Source: Planctomycetia bacterium
GTDB lineage: Bacteria; Planctomycetota; UBA8108; SXIK01
Reading direction: 5' to 3'
Length of the DNA stretch: 64,000 nt
NCBI GenBank assembly: GCA_005772855.1
Contig: SXIK01000219.1
Span: forward strand, 1 to 64,000
A program made the position numbers and the translations under genes. Under the pieces are notes generated by a model. That model was not told the DNA's origin, did not search any database, and worked only from the letters and a program-made list of their open reading frames with translations. This document shows, piece after piece, positions 1-9,068 of the stretch (the stretch's first letter is position 1; each line of letters begins with the position of its first letter).

Positions 1-113
1 CAGCTCGCCGCAAACCCCCTCCTCGGCGCCTGATGGGCGCCGGGCGCCTCTGGCGCGAGCAGCCGCAACCTTTCGCAGGCTGCAAAAGGTCTCATCACTG
101 CCCGCGTGGGGTA
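1..113 (+). repeat. Family-1 dispersed element, copy A (3' part, cut by window edge)
   Basis: This is the right-hand part of a dispersed element seen complete at 33282-33602 and, inverted, at 7577-7849. It matches those copies almost base for base: the GGCGCCTGATGGGCGCC hairpin, the CGCAACCTTTCGCAGGCTGC stretch and the tail GGTCTCATCACTGCCCGCG that ends at a TA. The left half lies outside the window. Its tail abuts the 3' end of the leftward DUF1552 gene, so here it cannot serve that gene as a promoter. No ORF inside it is convincing. Confidence 0.8.
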
Positions 114-115
114 TG

Positions 116-1420
116 TTATACCTCTGCCAGAGGCTCGGTCGCGTCGCCGAACTTCTCGACGCGCACCTTCATTTTGTCCAATATCGACAAGTGCAGGCGG
201 CAGAACTGGCGGTTGGGATTGTCCCGATAATCAAGGACGCGACCGGTCTTGATTCGGCCGCCGCCGCCGCCCAGCATTACGACTGGCAACTGTGTTGCGT
301 CGTGGCTTCCGGTCAACATGCTTGAGCAGAACAGCAGCAACGAGTTGTCCAGGGTCGTTCGTTCCCCTTCCTGAATCGCGCCGAGCTTGCGGGCGATATA
401 GGCGAGCTGCTCGACGAAGAATTGGTTCACCTTCAGCCAATCGGCCGTGTCGGAATGCGACAGTAAATGGTGAATCATGTAATCCACACCAAGGTTGGGG
501 AAGCGGAGTGACGAGTGGTCGTTGTTCAGCTTCAGAGTCGTGATTCGCGTGGCATCGGTCTGAAAGCCAAGCACCAGGATGTCGCACATGAGCCGCATGT
601 GATCGGCGATGTTTTGGGGAATGCCTTCTGGGGGGCGCGGGATATCCGGTTTGTCGAGAGCCGGTCGCCAACCTTGCAACTCTCCCTGCTTGCCGGCTTG
701 CTCGATTCTCTGCTCCACGTCTCGCACCGAGTCCAGATATTCATCGAGCTTGCGCTGGTCGCTGGTGCTGATTTGACGGCGAAGATCTGTGGCGTCCGCG
801 AGCACCGCGTCGAGCACGCTCTTGTCGCCACGCCCCACCTTGTCCTTGAAGAGCCGATCAAAAGCCAACGCAGGATACACCTCCAGGGGGGTCGGCGTTG
901 TCGGCGAGCTCCAGGAGATGTGCGAGCTGTAAAGCATGGAATAGTTCTTGTGGACAGACGGGTTCGCCTTCTCGCACCCCAGTACGAGACTGGGTACCTT
1001 GGTCGAGCGGCCGTAGCTTTGCGCAAGCAGCTGGTCGACGCTGGTTCCGGAGCGAATGTCTCCACCGGAAGCGAGAGGTGCACCGGAAAGGAGATTGCCG
1101 GTCTGGGAGCTGTGAATGTTTCCCTTCAGCGCCTCGGCATTGTAGAGCCCGCGAATGAAGAGCATCTTTTCCTTGAAGGGCTCAAGCGGCCCGAGCACCT
1201 GCCCCAGTTCCATGCTCTTGCCCTCGCCCTTGGCCCACCACTCCTTCCCATGAAATCCATTGCCCGCGAAAAGCACCGCAAGCCGTACGGGAGCTTCACT
1301 GGTCTTTTGATTGCCAGAAGGCTCGTCTCCCCAGACGAGTCTGGATTCGAGCCAAGGCAATGCCATCGAGACTCCGAGGCCTCGAAGCATTGTGCGACGG
1401 GAGAATTTATGGCTGGTCAT
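116..1420 (-). CDS. DUF1552 family Tat-exported protein
   Basis: A 434-residue protein of the DUF1552 family (PF07586), a sulfatase-like secreted family of unknown function abundant in Planctomycetota. The N-terminus reads SRRTMLRGLGVSMALPWLES, a twin-arginine-type signal of the kind usual in this family, so export in folded form is likely. The rest is the full-length family body, including the GSHDATQLPVVMLGGGGG-type C-terminal segment. I chose the ATG at 1420 over the ORF-track start because GGAG lies seven bases upstream of it. It follows the DUF1592 cytochrome-like gene after 36 bases, the standard partner order for these two families, and the two are probably one operon. Function is not established for the family; the pairing suggests a shared periplasmic redox or scavenging role. 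Confidence 0.9.
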   Translation of the reverse strand: MTSHKFSRRTMLRGLGVSMALPWLESRLVWGDEPSGNQKTSEAPVRLAVLFAGNGFHGKEWWAKGEGKSMELGQVLGPLEPFKEKMLFIRGLYNAEALKGNIHSSQTGNLLSGAPLASGGDIRSGTSVDQLLAQSYGRSTKVPSLVLGCEKANPSVHKNYSMLYSSHISWSSPTTPTPLEVYPALAFDRLFKDKVGRGDKSVLDAVLADATDLRRQISTSDQRKLDEYLDSVRDVEQRIEQAGKQGELQGWRPALDKPDIPRPPEGIPQNIADHMRLMCDILVLGFQTDATRITTLKLNNDHSSLRFPNLGVDYMIHHLLSHSDTADWLKVNQFFVEQLAYIARKLGAIQEGERTTLDNSLLLFCSSMLTGSHDATQLPVVMLGGGGGRIKTGRVLDYRDNPNRQFCRLHLSILDKMKVRVEKFGDATEPLAEV

Positions 1421-1456
1421 GAGTGGCTCCAAAAACAACTTCTCTAATCGAACCTC

Positions 1457-4400
1457 TTATTCATTATACGCCATATCCCGGCCACGGATCTCACGGAACT
1501 GCCGGCTCCGAACGATGGCCTCAATGGCCGAGACGACGCGATAGTCCCTTGCCTTCAACTCGGATTCGATTTCGGCCAGGAGCAATTCGTCGGAAAGCTG
1601 GACGGACCGACCCAGCGCGTAGCCGAGCAGTTTGCGACAAAACTGTCGAAGAAACGCATCGCGGCGCACGCTGAGCAGATAGCCGCGCAGGCCAGAAAGG
1701 CCTTCAAACTGTGCCCCGTCCATGGCTGTCACGTGGGTGTCGATGCGCCGATCTCCCAGGTCCTTCTCGCGCCGTCGGCCGATGGCGTCGAAGCCTTCCA
1801 GCGAGAAGCCGAAGGCATCGATGCGCTGATGACAGACGGCACACTTTGCGTCGCTGCTATGTTTTTCAACGAGCTGTCGAACGGTCAGGCCCTCGGTCGC
1901 GGTTTCGTCCTCGGGAAGCTGTGGAACGCCCTTCGGCGGGCGTGGCAACCTTTCGCCCAGTAACACCTCGCTGACCCAGTTACCGCGCAAGATCGGACTG
2001 GTGCGGGATGCCCCCGACTGCTTGGAGAGGGTAGTCGCCTGAGCAAGAATTCCACCACGCAAAAATTTCTTCACTCCGTCGACGCGCCGCCACACAGTTC
2101 CACTGACGCCGGGAATTTCGTAGTGCTTGGCCAACTCCTCGTTGAGGAATGTGTAGTCCGCATCGAGGAGGTCGAGCACGGAGCCGTTGAGCTGGAAGAA
2201 GTGGGTAAAGAACTGGACGGACTCCTCATACATCGCCCCGCGGAGGCTCACAAATGTGGGAAAATGCCGCTCGCTTTTCTCGTCCAGATGGTCGAAATCG
2301 TAGATGTGAAGCCACTGGCAGGCGAACTCGGTCGCCAGCCGTCGTGTTCTTGCGTCTTGAAGCATGCGTCGCGTCTGTAGTGCCAGGGTGTCGGGGTTCA
2401 TGAGCTGACCAGCCGCCGTAGCCTGGAGCAACTCTTCGTCCGGCAGCGACGACCAGAGGAAATAGCTCAGTCGATTCGCCAGTTCCCAGTCAGAGACCGG
2501 CCCCTGTCCTGTGCCCTCAACAGGTTTTTCGGGCCGGTAGAGAAATGCCGGGGCGACGAGAATCCGCGATAGCGTGAGACGAAACGCTTCCTCGTGCGGG
2601 ATCTCCTCTGCTCGAAGTTTGCCGTAAAAGGAACGGAGCTCACGATTTTCCGCTTCCGTCAGGAATCGCCTGTAAGCGCGCCTCGCAAAGGCGACCAGGG
2701 CATCGAGCTGCAGGGGCTCGGTGTCGATCAAGAGTTGCCGAAAAGCAGCAGCCCTGTCGTTGATAGGTTGTCGCAAAGGCTCGAAGACCTTCGGATCGGC
2801 GTCCTGCGTTGCGAATTCCATCAGCTGGGCAAAGACGTCGACCGTCGTCAGCGCGTCCTGACTGACGTAACGTAGCTTGTCCCAGAGCTGGTTGAGTTGA
2901 TGCTGCTCTTCCTCCTTGAGCATGAGTCGCACGAGGTGATCGTCTTCGCGATGGAGCAGCGTGAGGGTGACGGCTTCATCCACCGGGACGATCTGGGTGT
3001 AGCAGAGGGCTCCCGGAAACAAGAGACGGAATTCCTCCAGCGATTCCTCGACGCGCTTTCGCGCGCGGCTCTCCTCCTGGGTGAGAATCGGGATTCGTGG
3101 ATAAAGGACGGGCGGCGATTCCAGCTTGCTCGCTGCCACATCCAGTTGCACGCTGCCCTCGGCGCCCGTGTTCTTGTCGAGCTCGCCAGTTGTTACGAAT
3201 TCGCAGCCCGCCACGAGATCTGCGGGGAAACGCATCTCGATCACCGAGGGGGCTCTGACACAAAGACTGGCTTCGTCGATTGTCGTGCCGATCGGATGTT
3301 TACCAAACATCGAGGGGTCCAGGCCCCAGCTGGCCTCACCGGCCGCTCGATTTCCGCGTGGATCGCCTGGCAGCGACACGACGCTCTGCCTTTCCGCGGC
3401 GCGGTCTCGGAGCATCAAGTTCAGTAGCGGTCCACCGAGCGAGGTGAATTGTCGATGGAGCACCGCATCGGGAGAGTCGCTCGTTGATGGTGGCCCGGAT
3501 GTGAGCAATTTCTGCAAGTCGGCAGCGATTCTCTGCCTCTCCTCGGTGCTGTTGGCCGTTTGCCATCTCGCTAGCAGTGAACCTGCGGGGATGACGGCGC
3601 CGTTCCCGGCGTCTCCCGTCTCTGGCTCGGTGTAAAAATGCCACACGCCCTGATTGCCAAGACGGTCGGAGTGAGGATTGCCTGCAAGAATGTCGCAGGA
3701 CGCGTCCTCGGTGAGATTCCATGTCTTGCCGCCCTCTCCCGAGCTGACGAGCCGAAACTCGATCTCTGTCAGGTCGCAAGACGCATTTCCTTCGCGTGAA
3801 CCGATCCGCAGCGAGACCAGGTCGCCGGAGTGGATGGAGAGGTCTTCCACGGGGCCGACTTGTACCCCTCCAGTTCCCAGCAACAGGTTTCCTGTGGCCA
3901 GTTGCTGCCGCGTCATTCCGCGTCGGAGCTCGAGCGACCAGGTCACACCGTTGCCGCAGTCCGGGTGTGCGCGCAGAACCCTCGCTTCGGCGCGGATGGT
4001 TGCCGTCACAGGGCTGCGCCAGCCGACCACGGCTTGCAACTTCGCGGATGGGTGAATCACAAGGCTCCGCGGTTTCACGATGCCTGGAATGCGCACGCTC
4101 TGTTCCGACGAGTTCGCCAAAACGTTTGGCGCTTCTGCGCTGCCCCAGCCCTTGACGAAGTCATAACCCGCGACACTGCTCAGCGCATTCGTCAAGTGCC
4201 CTGTGACCTGGACTGCGCTCTTCTCGCCGATTCCGAAGTAGTCAAGCCACGCCCGCAACACACCGGCTTCGATCCCGTGCTTTCGAGCGAGTTCGGCCAC
4301 GTCGACCTTGCCTTGCGCTCCGGCGGCTTCATCGGTTGCGCTCAGGTATTTGGCCGTATCGCGGAACATCCCCTCGCGACGTACCGAGAGATCGCGGGTG

Positions 4401-5686
4401 ACCTCGCGTACATCGCGCAGCAACAGGTCGGGGCGGCCGGGCGCTACCCATCTGGGCTGGTGCCAGACAACGAAATCGTGCTCGTTGCCATCTCCCGCGT
4501 CGCTCGCGACGAGAGTCAACGTGACTTCGGAATGTTCCGTCACCGCTGGGATCTTGACTCGGATATCGTACTTGGTGGCGAGGGGGTCGACGCGCTCGAG
4601 CCATCTTTTCGGTCCGCCGATCTTGCCAATATGACCCACTTTTCCAAATTTCCAGAGAGCCTGCTGCCACTGAGTGACTTCTTCGGCGAGTGCTGCCGCA
4701 TCACTCGTTTTCGCCACCCGCCACCGAGCGCGAAGACCGTCGAGGAAGAGCGAAGGCTCTGTGCTCGAAAGGCTAGCTCCGAGGGTGGCAAGATACCTGG
4801 CGCTCAGCCCGTGTTCGCGTGCAACGGTCTCCAGGGTCTTGCTGCCCGTCGCCAATGCCTCTCGCTCGGTGAGTGCCGCAGCAAAATATCTTGCCAGAGG
4901 CAGGCGTCCACCGTCATTGATCTTGAAGGAGTTTCCCTGTCGATTCACCTGTTCGGCACCCAGAGGTTCGGTGAATTTGCCATAGAATTCACGAATCTGT
5001 TTCAGGTACTCGTCCGTCCAGTCGCGCCTTGTTGTTCCGGGTGAGAAGCGGAAGCCATCTGGCAACAGCACCGCGTGGGCAGCGATCTCCTTGGCGGCAT
5101 CCAGATACTTCGTGACGAGCGACGGTGACATGACCAACGCGTTGCCGGTGTTGGTGAAGCCTTCACCCGCCGCCCCATCGACGGGGAACTCACGCGCCGG
5201 GTCGAGTGAGCCGACACTCGTCAAATCGCGAAGCGTGTAGGTGTATTCGGCATTGCTGAGCCGGCGGAGGACAACGCGTCCTGGATCTCCGGCTCGTGCC
5301 CTGGCCTCGAACGTGAGAAAGCCCCGCACCCACTCCAAGAGTTGCGATCGCTCGGCATCGGTCGGCTGGCGAGACGCCCTGGGCGGCATCTGGCCGCTCG
5401 CGAGCATCTCGCCGATTTTTTGCCAGGTCTCCGGGTGCCGGCGCACGTCCAGCCAACTCGGAAATAACGACAGATCGACGTCTGCCTCGATAAGCTCCGC
5501 GCTGTGGCATTTCTCACAGTAGCGAGCCAGGAGCGGGCGAACCTTGGGCTCATACACCTCTTCCAGTGTTTTCGCCCCGATTTCCTCTGCTTCCGCCACC
5601 TGTGATGTCAGAAGCAGCGACGCGAGCACCAGCAAGAGTGTTGATGGCGAGCTTCTGGCGCCTTGCAGCAAGGCAGGATCGGGCAT
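1457..5686 (-). CDS. Secreted DUF1587/DUF1592/DUF1588/DUF1585 cytochrome c-like protein
   Basis: A 1409-residue exported protein. Residues 1-33 form a signal peptide. A planctomycete-type cytochrome domain follows with the haem motif CEKCH at about 57-61. A DUF1587 segment begins near 133 (RLSNAEYTYTLRDL). A long central region contains beta-rich stretches probably used for ligand binding. The C-terminal third is the DUF1595-DUF1592-DUF1588-DUF1585 series, with a second haem motif CAVCHQ near 1310 in the DUF1588 part and LLGYALGRSVQLSDE in DUF1585. It is longer than typical members (about 800-1000 residues) because of the central insertion. SD-like GAGAGG lies just before the ATG. It sits directly upstream of the DUF1552 gene. 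A periplasmic, c-type-haem protein is well supported; the substrate is unknown. Confidence 0.9.
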   Translation of the reverse strand: MPDPALLQGARSSPSTLLLVLASLLLTSQVAEAEEIGAKTLEEVYEPKVRPLLARYCEKCHSAELIEADVDLSLFPSWLDVRRHPETWQKIGEMLASGQMPPRASRQPTDAERSQLLEWVRGFLTFEARARAGDPGRVVLRRLSNAEYTYTLRDLTSVGSLDPAREFPVDGAAGEGFTNTGNALVMSPSLVTKYLDAAKEIAAHAVLLPDGFRFSPGTTRRDWTDEYLKQIREFYGKFTEPLGAEQVNRQGNSFKINDGGRLPLARYFAAALTEREALATGSKTLETVAREHGLSARYLATLGASLSSTEPSLFLDGLRARWRVAKTSDAAALAEEVTQWQQALWKFGKVGHIGKIGGPKRWLERVDPLATKYDIRVKIPAVTEHSEVTLTLVASDAGDGNEHDFVVWHQPRWVAPGRPDLLLRDVREVTRDLSVRREGMFRDTAKYLSATDEAAGAQGKVDVAELARKHGIEAGVLRAWLDYFGIGEKSAVQVTGHLTNALSSVAGYDFVKGWGSAEAPNVLANSSEQSVRIPGIVKPRSLVIHPSAKLQAVVGWRSPVTATIRAEARVLRAHPDCGNGVTWSLELRRGMTRQQLATGNLLLGTGGVQVGPVEDLSIHSGDLVSLRIGSREGNASCDLTEIEFRLVSSGEGGKTWNLTEDASCDILAGNPHSDRLGNQGVWHFYTEPETGDAGNGAVIPAGSLLARWQTANSTEERQRIAADLQKLLTSGPPSTSDSPDAVLHRQFTSLGGPLLNLMLRDRAAERQSVVSLPGDPRGNRAAGEASWGLDPSMFGKHPIGTTIDEASLCVRAPSVIEMRFPADLVAGCEFVTTGELDKNTGAEGSVQLDVAASKLESPPVLYPRIPILTQEESRARKRVEESLEEFRLLFPGALCYTQIVPVDEAVTLTLLHREDDHLVRLMLKEEEQHQLNQLWDKLRYVSQDALTTVDVFAQLMEFATQDADPKVFEPLRQPINDRAAAFRQLLIDTEPLQLDALVAFARRAYRRFLTEAENRELRSFYGKLRAEEIPHEEAFRLTLSRILVAPAFLYRPEKPVEGTGQGPVSDWELANRLSYFLWSSLPDEELLQATAAGQLMNPDTLALQTRRMLQDARTRRLATEFACQWLHIYDFDHLDEKSERHFPTFVSLRGAMYEESVQFFTHFFQLNGSVLDLLDADYTFLNEELAKHYEIPGVSGTVWRRVDGVKKFLRGGILAQATTLSKQSGASRTSPILRGNWVSEVLLGERLPRPPKGVPQLPEDETATEGLTVRQLVEKHSSDAKCAVCHQRIDAFGFSLEGFDAIGRRREKDLGDRRIDTHVTAMDGAQFEGLSGLRGYLLSVRRDAFLRQFCRKLLGYALGRSVQLSDELLLAEIESELKARDYRVVSAIEAIVRSRQFREIRGRDMAYNE

Positions 5687-5743
5687 AACGGACCTCTCAC
5701 AGGAGTCAGAGACGCAGTGAATATGCCAGCCGCCCCTGAGAAA

Positions 5744-5771
5744 AGGCTATCAGCCAATTGCAGGTCGTCAA
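5744..5771 (-). promoter_or_regulatory. Possible sigma-70-type promoter of the DUF1592/DUF1552 operon
   Basis: On the minus strand a TTGACG hexamer is followed after 16 bases by TAGCCT, about 58 bases before the ATG of the DUF1592 gene. The -35 is good and the -10 is weak. The placement fits, but there is no other support. Confidence 0.35.
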
Positions 5772-5856
5772 GTAAAGGCAGCCCTGCCCTGCGGTCACAG
5801 GTTCGACAGGCTCCTACGCCGAGGTGCTGGCATCCCAGGGATATGCCAACCTCGTC

Positions 5857-7515
5857 CTATTGTCCCGCTATTTTTTCTCTCGCCTCGAGCACGTTCTTGA
5901 CTACCAGCTCGACACCTTCCTCGTTCACGAAAGGCGAAGTTATGAAGGACTTGAGAGCGACCATTGGCTCGCCGTACTCTGTGTGTCGGTAGTTCTCAGT
6001 CAGGCTGATCATGACTCCCCGACCTGCCATGGCCTCCTCATGCACGTGGCGATAGATTTGACGGTTGTATTCGTTGTGGGCGAGAAGCTTTTCACGAAAA
6101 GAGGGGTCCGAGCGCTCCTTCTCGACGATCGTCCAGGTGTCGACCCCACCGGGATACGCCCGGAAAAGCGTGACCGTTCCAAAGTTCTCCCCGTTCAAGA
6201 CAGCGGTGGCACTGTGTCCTTCGAGCTGTTCCCGCAACGCTTCTGCCATCTCAACCAGGTGTCCCAGAAGAGCCCGAAAGCCCTCCTTTCCCAGTAGCTC
6301 AAGACTTCCGAGGGCTGCCATGGGTCCACATCCACTCCGGCTTGTCTCGAGCGTGAAGATCCCGGGCTTGTAACTGCCGAACTGGTAAAGATACGGCATC
6401 AGAGACGGCTCGCGGGAGAGCAAGTTGAGGTCCTGGCGGTCCCGCGAAAGGAAGAGGCTAGATATATAGGGGCAAAACCCCGTTTTGTGAAAGTCGATGC
6501 CGAGCGAGTCGGCGAGAGCGAGCTTCGAGATGCGCCGGGAGGCCCCCGAGAGCGCCCGTACGGTGCGTGGGCGGAACCCCAGTGGATTGCCTTCAAAGTC
6601 GTAGTCATTAAAAACGCTCCAGGCCCAGCCAATCACGGCGTCGGCATGGACGTGCGGCCGGTAGGCGAGGTGGTAGTCGCGCACGAGAGCATCGCGCAGC
6701 GCCACCATGGCCTCGAGATCGTCGAGACCGAAGGCATCGGTCGTTCCCATTGTGGCGATGAAGCCAGCGATCTTGCCGCCGGCCTCGACGTGCTTTCTCG
6801 CCGCTGGCTCGAGCAGGTCCATGCGGATCGCGTTGTCACGCCCCGATGGGATCGCGACGACATTTCTTGACCCGAGTCCGAGCCACGAGGCGATGCTCGA
6901 CTTGCAGTAGTGGCTCTGCCGGGAGGCGAAGATGACCGCATCCTCCCGAACCCCTTCTTTCATCGACCCTGGAAGAGCCTTCTCGAGCCCAATCCGAATC
7001 GCATAGAGTTCCGTTCCAGTCCCGCCAAAGGTGAACACCCCGCCTGCCGTGCCCGGGTCGTAGCCCACCAGCGCCGACGCCATGGCTGTCACCTCCAGTT
7101 CGGCGAGCGCCAGGCGCTGGCTGTTCTCGTCCCAGACGAGGTTTGGGTTGTAGAGCGTCGGGAGCATGGCGCCGACGATGCTTGGGATCGAGCTGACGCC
7201 GATGACGTTCACCTGGCTCCTGGGGTGGCCAAAGACAATCATGCCTTCAAGGTATTTCGCGAGCTTTTCGATGACTTCCTTTGGGGATGTCGCCTGTTCG
7301 GGGACGCGCCGCTCCGTCGCACGTTCGAATTCCTTGGAAAGCGACTCGGCTGGTTCCCCGAGGATCGGCACCTGGCTCTTGAGGGCGTCGACCTTGTTGA
7401 GGGCGCTCGAGATCGAGTAGACAAAGTAGGCGTCGTGGATGGGGTCGGAAACCGGCTGGGGAAAGGCTTTTCGTAGCTCTTCGAGAAGGAGTTTGTAGCG
7501 GAGATTTTGGGGCAC
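5857..7515 (-). CDS. PLP-dependent (group II) amino-acid decarboxylase
   Basis: A 552-residue protein of the pyridoxal-5'-phosphate-dependent decarboxylase family (PF00282; glutamate, aspartate and aromatic decarboxylases). The cofactor lysine is visible at about residue 344 in DFHKTGFCPY. The aspartate-containing HVHADAVIGWAW segment and the upstream ATMGTTDAFG loop are the usual cofactor-binding elements. The protein should be cytoplasmic and release CO2 from an amino acid, but the substrate cannot be read from sequence. Glutamate (giving GABA) or aspartate (giving beta-alanine for CoA) are the obvious candidates. It is monocistronic. Upstream lies the inverted repeat element B, whose tail TATATATA ends about 60 bases before the start codon, so the element may provide the -10 region. 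Confidence 0.88.
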   Translation of the reverse strand: MPQNLRYKLLLEELRKAFPQPVSDPIHDAYFVYSISSALNKVDALKSQVPILGEPAESLSKEFERATERRVPEQATSPKEVIEKLAKYLEGMIVFGHPRSQVNVIGVSSIPSIVGAMLPTLYNPNLVWDENSQRLALAELEVTAMASALVGYDPGTAGGVFTFGGTGTELYAIRIGLEKALPGSMKEGVREDAVIFASRQSHYCKSSIASWLGLGSRNVVAIPSGRDNAIRMDLLEPAARKHVEAGGKIAGFIATMGTTDAFGLDDLEAMVALRDALVRDYHLAYRPHVHADAVIGWAWSVFNDYDFEGNPLGFRPRTVRALSGASRRISKLALADSLGIDFHKTGFCPYISSLFLSRDRQDLNLLSREPSLMPYLYQFGSYKPGIFTLETSRSGCGPMAALGSLELLGKEGFRALLGHLVEMAEALREQLEGHSATAVLNGENFGTVTLFRAYPGGVDTWTIVEKERSDPSFREKLLAHNEYNRQIYRHVHEEAMAGRGVMISLTENYRHTEYGEPMVALKSFITSPFVNEEGVELVVKNVLEAREKIAGQ

Positions 7516-7576
7516 TGTTTCTCGAGGTCGGAGTGTGTTGTTTTCGTAGACGGATCGGAAGCGCCTCTCCTATATA

Positions 7577-7849
7577 TACCGCACGCGGGCAGTGATGAGA
7601 CCTTATTGCAGCCTGCGAAAGGTTGCGGCTGCTTGCGCCAGAGGCGCCCGGCGCCCATCAGGCGCCTAGGAGGGGGTTTGCGGCGAGCTGGCGGAGCCGC
7701 GTGGCGTTGTTGCCTCCGCCCTCACCCCGCTCGGACGGCGAGCCGACGTGGGGGAGGGTCCGCCTCCCCCACTAGCAGAAACGAGCAGCAGACTTGAGCT
7801 GGTCCTCCTCTGCCCATTCGGAATGTCTCACGTGTGGGCGCGCGAGGTA
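7577..7849 (-). repeat. Family-1 dispersed element, copy B (complete, inverted)
   Basis: A complete, roughly 273-bp copy in the minus orientation. Both ends abut TATA/TA and carry imperfect inverted repeats: CCGCACGCGGGCAGTGATGA at one end and, read inward from the other, CCTCGCGCGCCCACACGTGA. Inside are a ten-base-pair hairpin GTGGGGGAGG/CCTCCCCCAC and the GGCGCC-rich core. It is close to copy C at 33282-33602 but lacks about 49 bases (a GCACGCTGCGCGTGC-containing module). It shares its outer TATA with element D, which lies head to head with it. Its tail points at the decarboxylase gene. No credible coding sequence lies within it. Confidence 0.85.
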
Positions 7850-7954
7850 TACTCCTTGCGGGGGAAGGAAAACCTCCCCCGCACCGGACGCCTCAGGCGC
7901 CGATTGTGGGTGAGCCTTGGTCAAGGTGTCCCAGTCACGGCCGTGCGGAGTCCA
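7848..7954 (+). repeat. Family-2 dispersed element, copy D (short form)
   Basis: About 107 bp. It begins TATACTCCTTGCGGGGG and has a GCGGGGG...CCCCCGC head hairpin. It ends with GGTGTCCCAGTCACGGCCGTG, matching copies E (18934), F (29855) and G (61007). It lacks the first GGCGC...GCGCC hairpin seen in E and G. It abuts element B and points toward the GTG of the next gene about 50 bases away. Confidence 0.75.
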
Positions 7955-8004
7955 ATCCGTACGTTGCCGGCTATCCAAGCACTTTTTCGAAGAGGTAGAA
8001 CTCC

Positions 8005-9066
8005 GTGCTCCAGCCAATTCGATCGCCCTGGATCCTCCTGTCGTTCCTGGCCTGTCTCAGCCACCCATGCTCTGCCTTCACGGACGATTCGATCTCCGGA
8101 CGATGGAAATTCTCGATCCAGATCGAGGAGCAGATCAAGGAGTACGATCTCGTCCTGGAACAGGATGGAAACAAGTTTTCGGGCGAACTGATCACTCCTC
8201 GCGGCGGCCGCAAGGACGCCTTCGAAGGCGGTTCCATCGAGGGCGGGTGGCTCAAATTTGAGGTGAAGCTGGAAGCCGGTGAGGCCTGTGCCTGTGAGCT
8301 GGAGAAGAAGAGCGCCTGGACATTCGAGGGGAAGCTTCTGGTGAGCGGTCGCAGCCCATTCCCGGCGGTCATCACGCGAGCCATCTCTCGCGACGCGGTT
8401 GTTGGTAGGTGGAGTGTGGTGTCGATAAACACGGACGGTAAGGAGTTTCCGTCGACACTCGAGCTGGCAGAGAAGAGTGGGGTGCTCACTGGCACGTCGA
8501 CAAGCCGTGAGCTCGGCACGATTGTCCTCGAGAAGGTTTCGTTCGATGGCGAGAAGCTCGAATTCGAGCTCACTCTGCCGATCGAAGGAAACAAGGTCTC
8601 GTTTCGCATTGTGGCCGAGCTCAGGAAGCCGGACAAGCTTGAGGGTCGCTGGAAGACCCGCGACGCTGACTTTTCGGGCGACTGGACCGCCACGAGGGAG
8701 GTCTCTCCCGTGGCGGCGTCTCCAGCAGGGAAGACAGTACAACCACTGGTTGCGAAGGCGCTGAGCGGCAAGTGGCACGCCATTGCCGAGACGCCGGGAG
8801 GCAAGAAGGCGATCGTGATCGAGCTGGCGCTTGATGGCGAAAAGGTCTCGGGCAAGACCCATACCTCAAGAGGAGCGGCCGAGCTCAAGGGTGGCAAGGT
8901 CGCGGGAAAGAAGGTCGAATTTTCCTTCCTCTACAAGATGGATGAAGGCGAGGTGGAAGTGAAAGTGGAAGCCGAGCTTCAGGAGGATGGCGTCCTCAAG
9001 GGTTCCTGGAGCATTCCGGGGGGTGCTGGCGGTAGCTTCCTGGGGATGAAACCCGTTCTCTTGTAG
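8005..9066 (+). CDS. Secreted protein with three beta-rich repeats, function unknown
   Basis: A 353-residue protein that I do not recognise. A signal peptide occupies about residues 1-25 (WILLSFLACLSHPCSA). The mature part consists of three repeats of about 100 residues, each opening with a G-R/K-W motif (SGRWKFS, VGRWSVV, SGKWHAI). Each repeat continues with alternating hydrophobic strands and an LxxxGxxxxGxxxT/S pattern, as in small lipocalin-like or calycin beta-barrels. Charged residues are abundant. The start is GTG at 8005 with GAGG nine bases upstream. It is transcribed away from the repeat pair B/D and converges on the DUF1614 gene, ending two bases before that gene's stop. A periplasmic or surface role is inferred from the signal only. 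Confidence 0.75.
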   Translation: MLQPIRSPWILLSFLACLSHPCSAFTDDSISGRWKFSIQIEEQIKEYDLVLEQDGNKFSGELITPRGGRKDAFEGGSIEGGWLKFEVKLEAGEACACELEKKSAWTFEGKLLVSGRSPFPAVITRAISRDAVVGRWSVVSINTDGKEFPSTLELAEKSGVLTGTSTSRELGTIVLEKVSFDGEKLEFELTLPIEGNKVSFRIVAELRKPDKLEGRWKTRDADFSGDWTATREVSPVAASPAGKTVQPLVAKALSGKWHAIAETPGGKKAIVIELALDGEKVSGKTHTSRGAAELKGGKVAGKKVEFSFLYKMDEGEVEVKVEAELQEDGVLKGSWSIPGGAGGSFLGMKPVLL

Positions 9067-9068
9067 CC

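Noticed and set aside
3830-5044. Long + strand ORF (404 aa) opposite the DUF1592 gene
   Set aside because: Shadow of a well-supported gene on the other strand, with no motif of its own. The same applies to 515-1447, 10901-12277, 14480-15583 and 59200-60600.
5790-5850. GGTTCGAC-like T-arm suggesting a tRNA
   Set aside because: No acceptor stem, anticodon arm or CCA-end complement fits around it. No tRNA was found elsewhere either.
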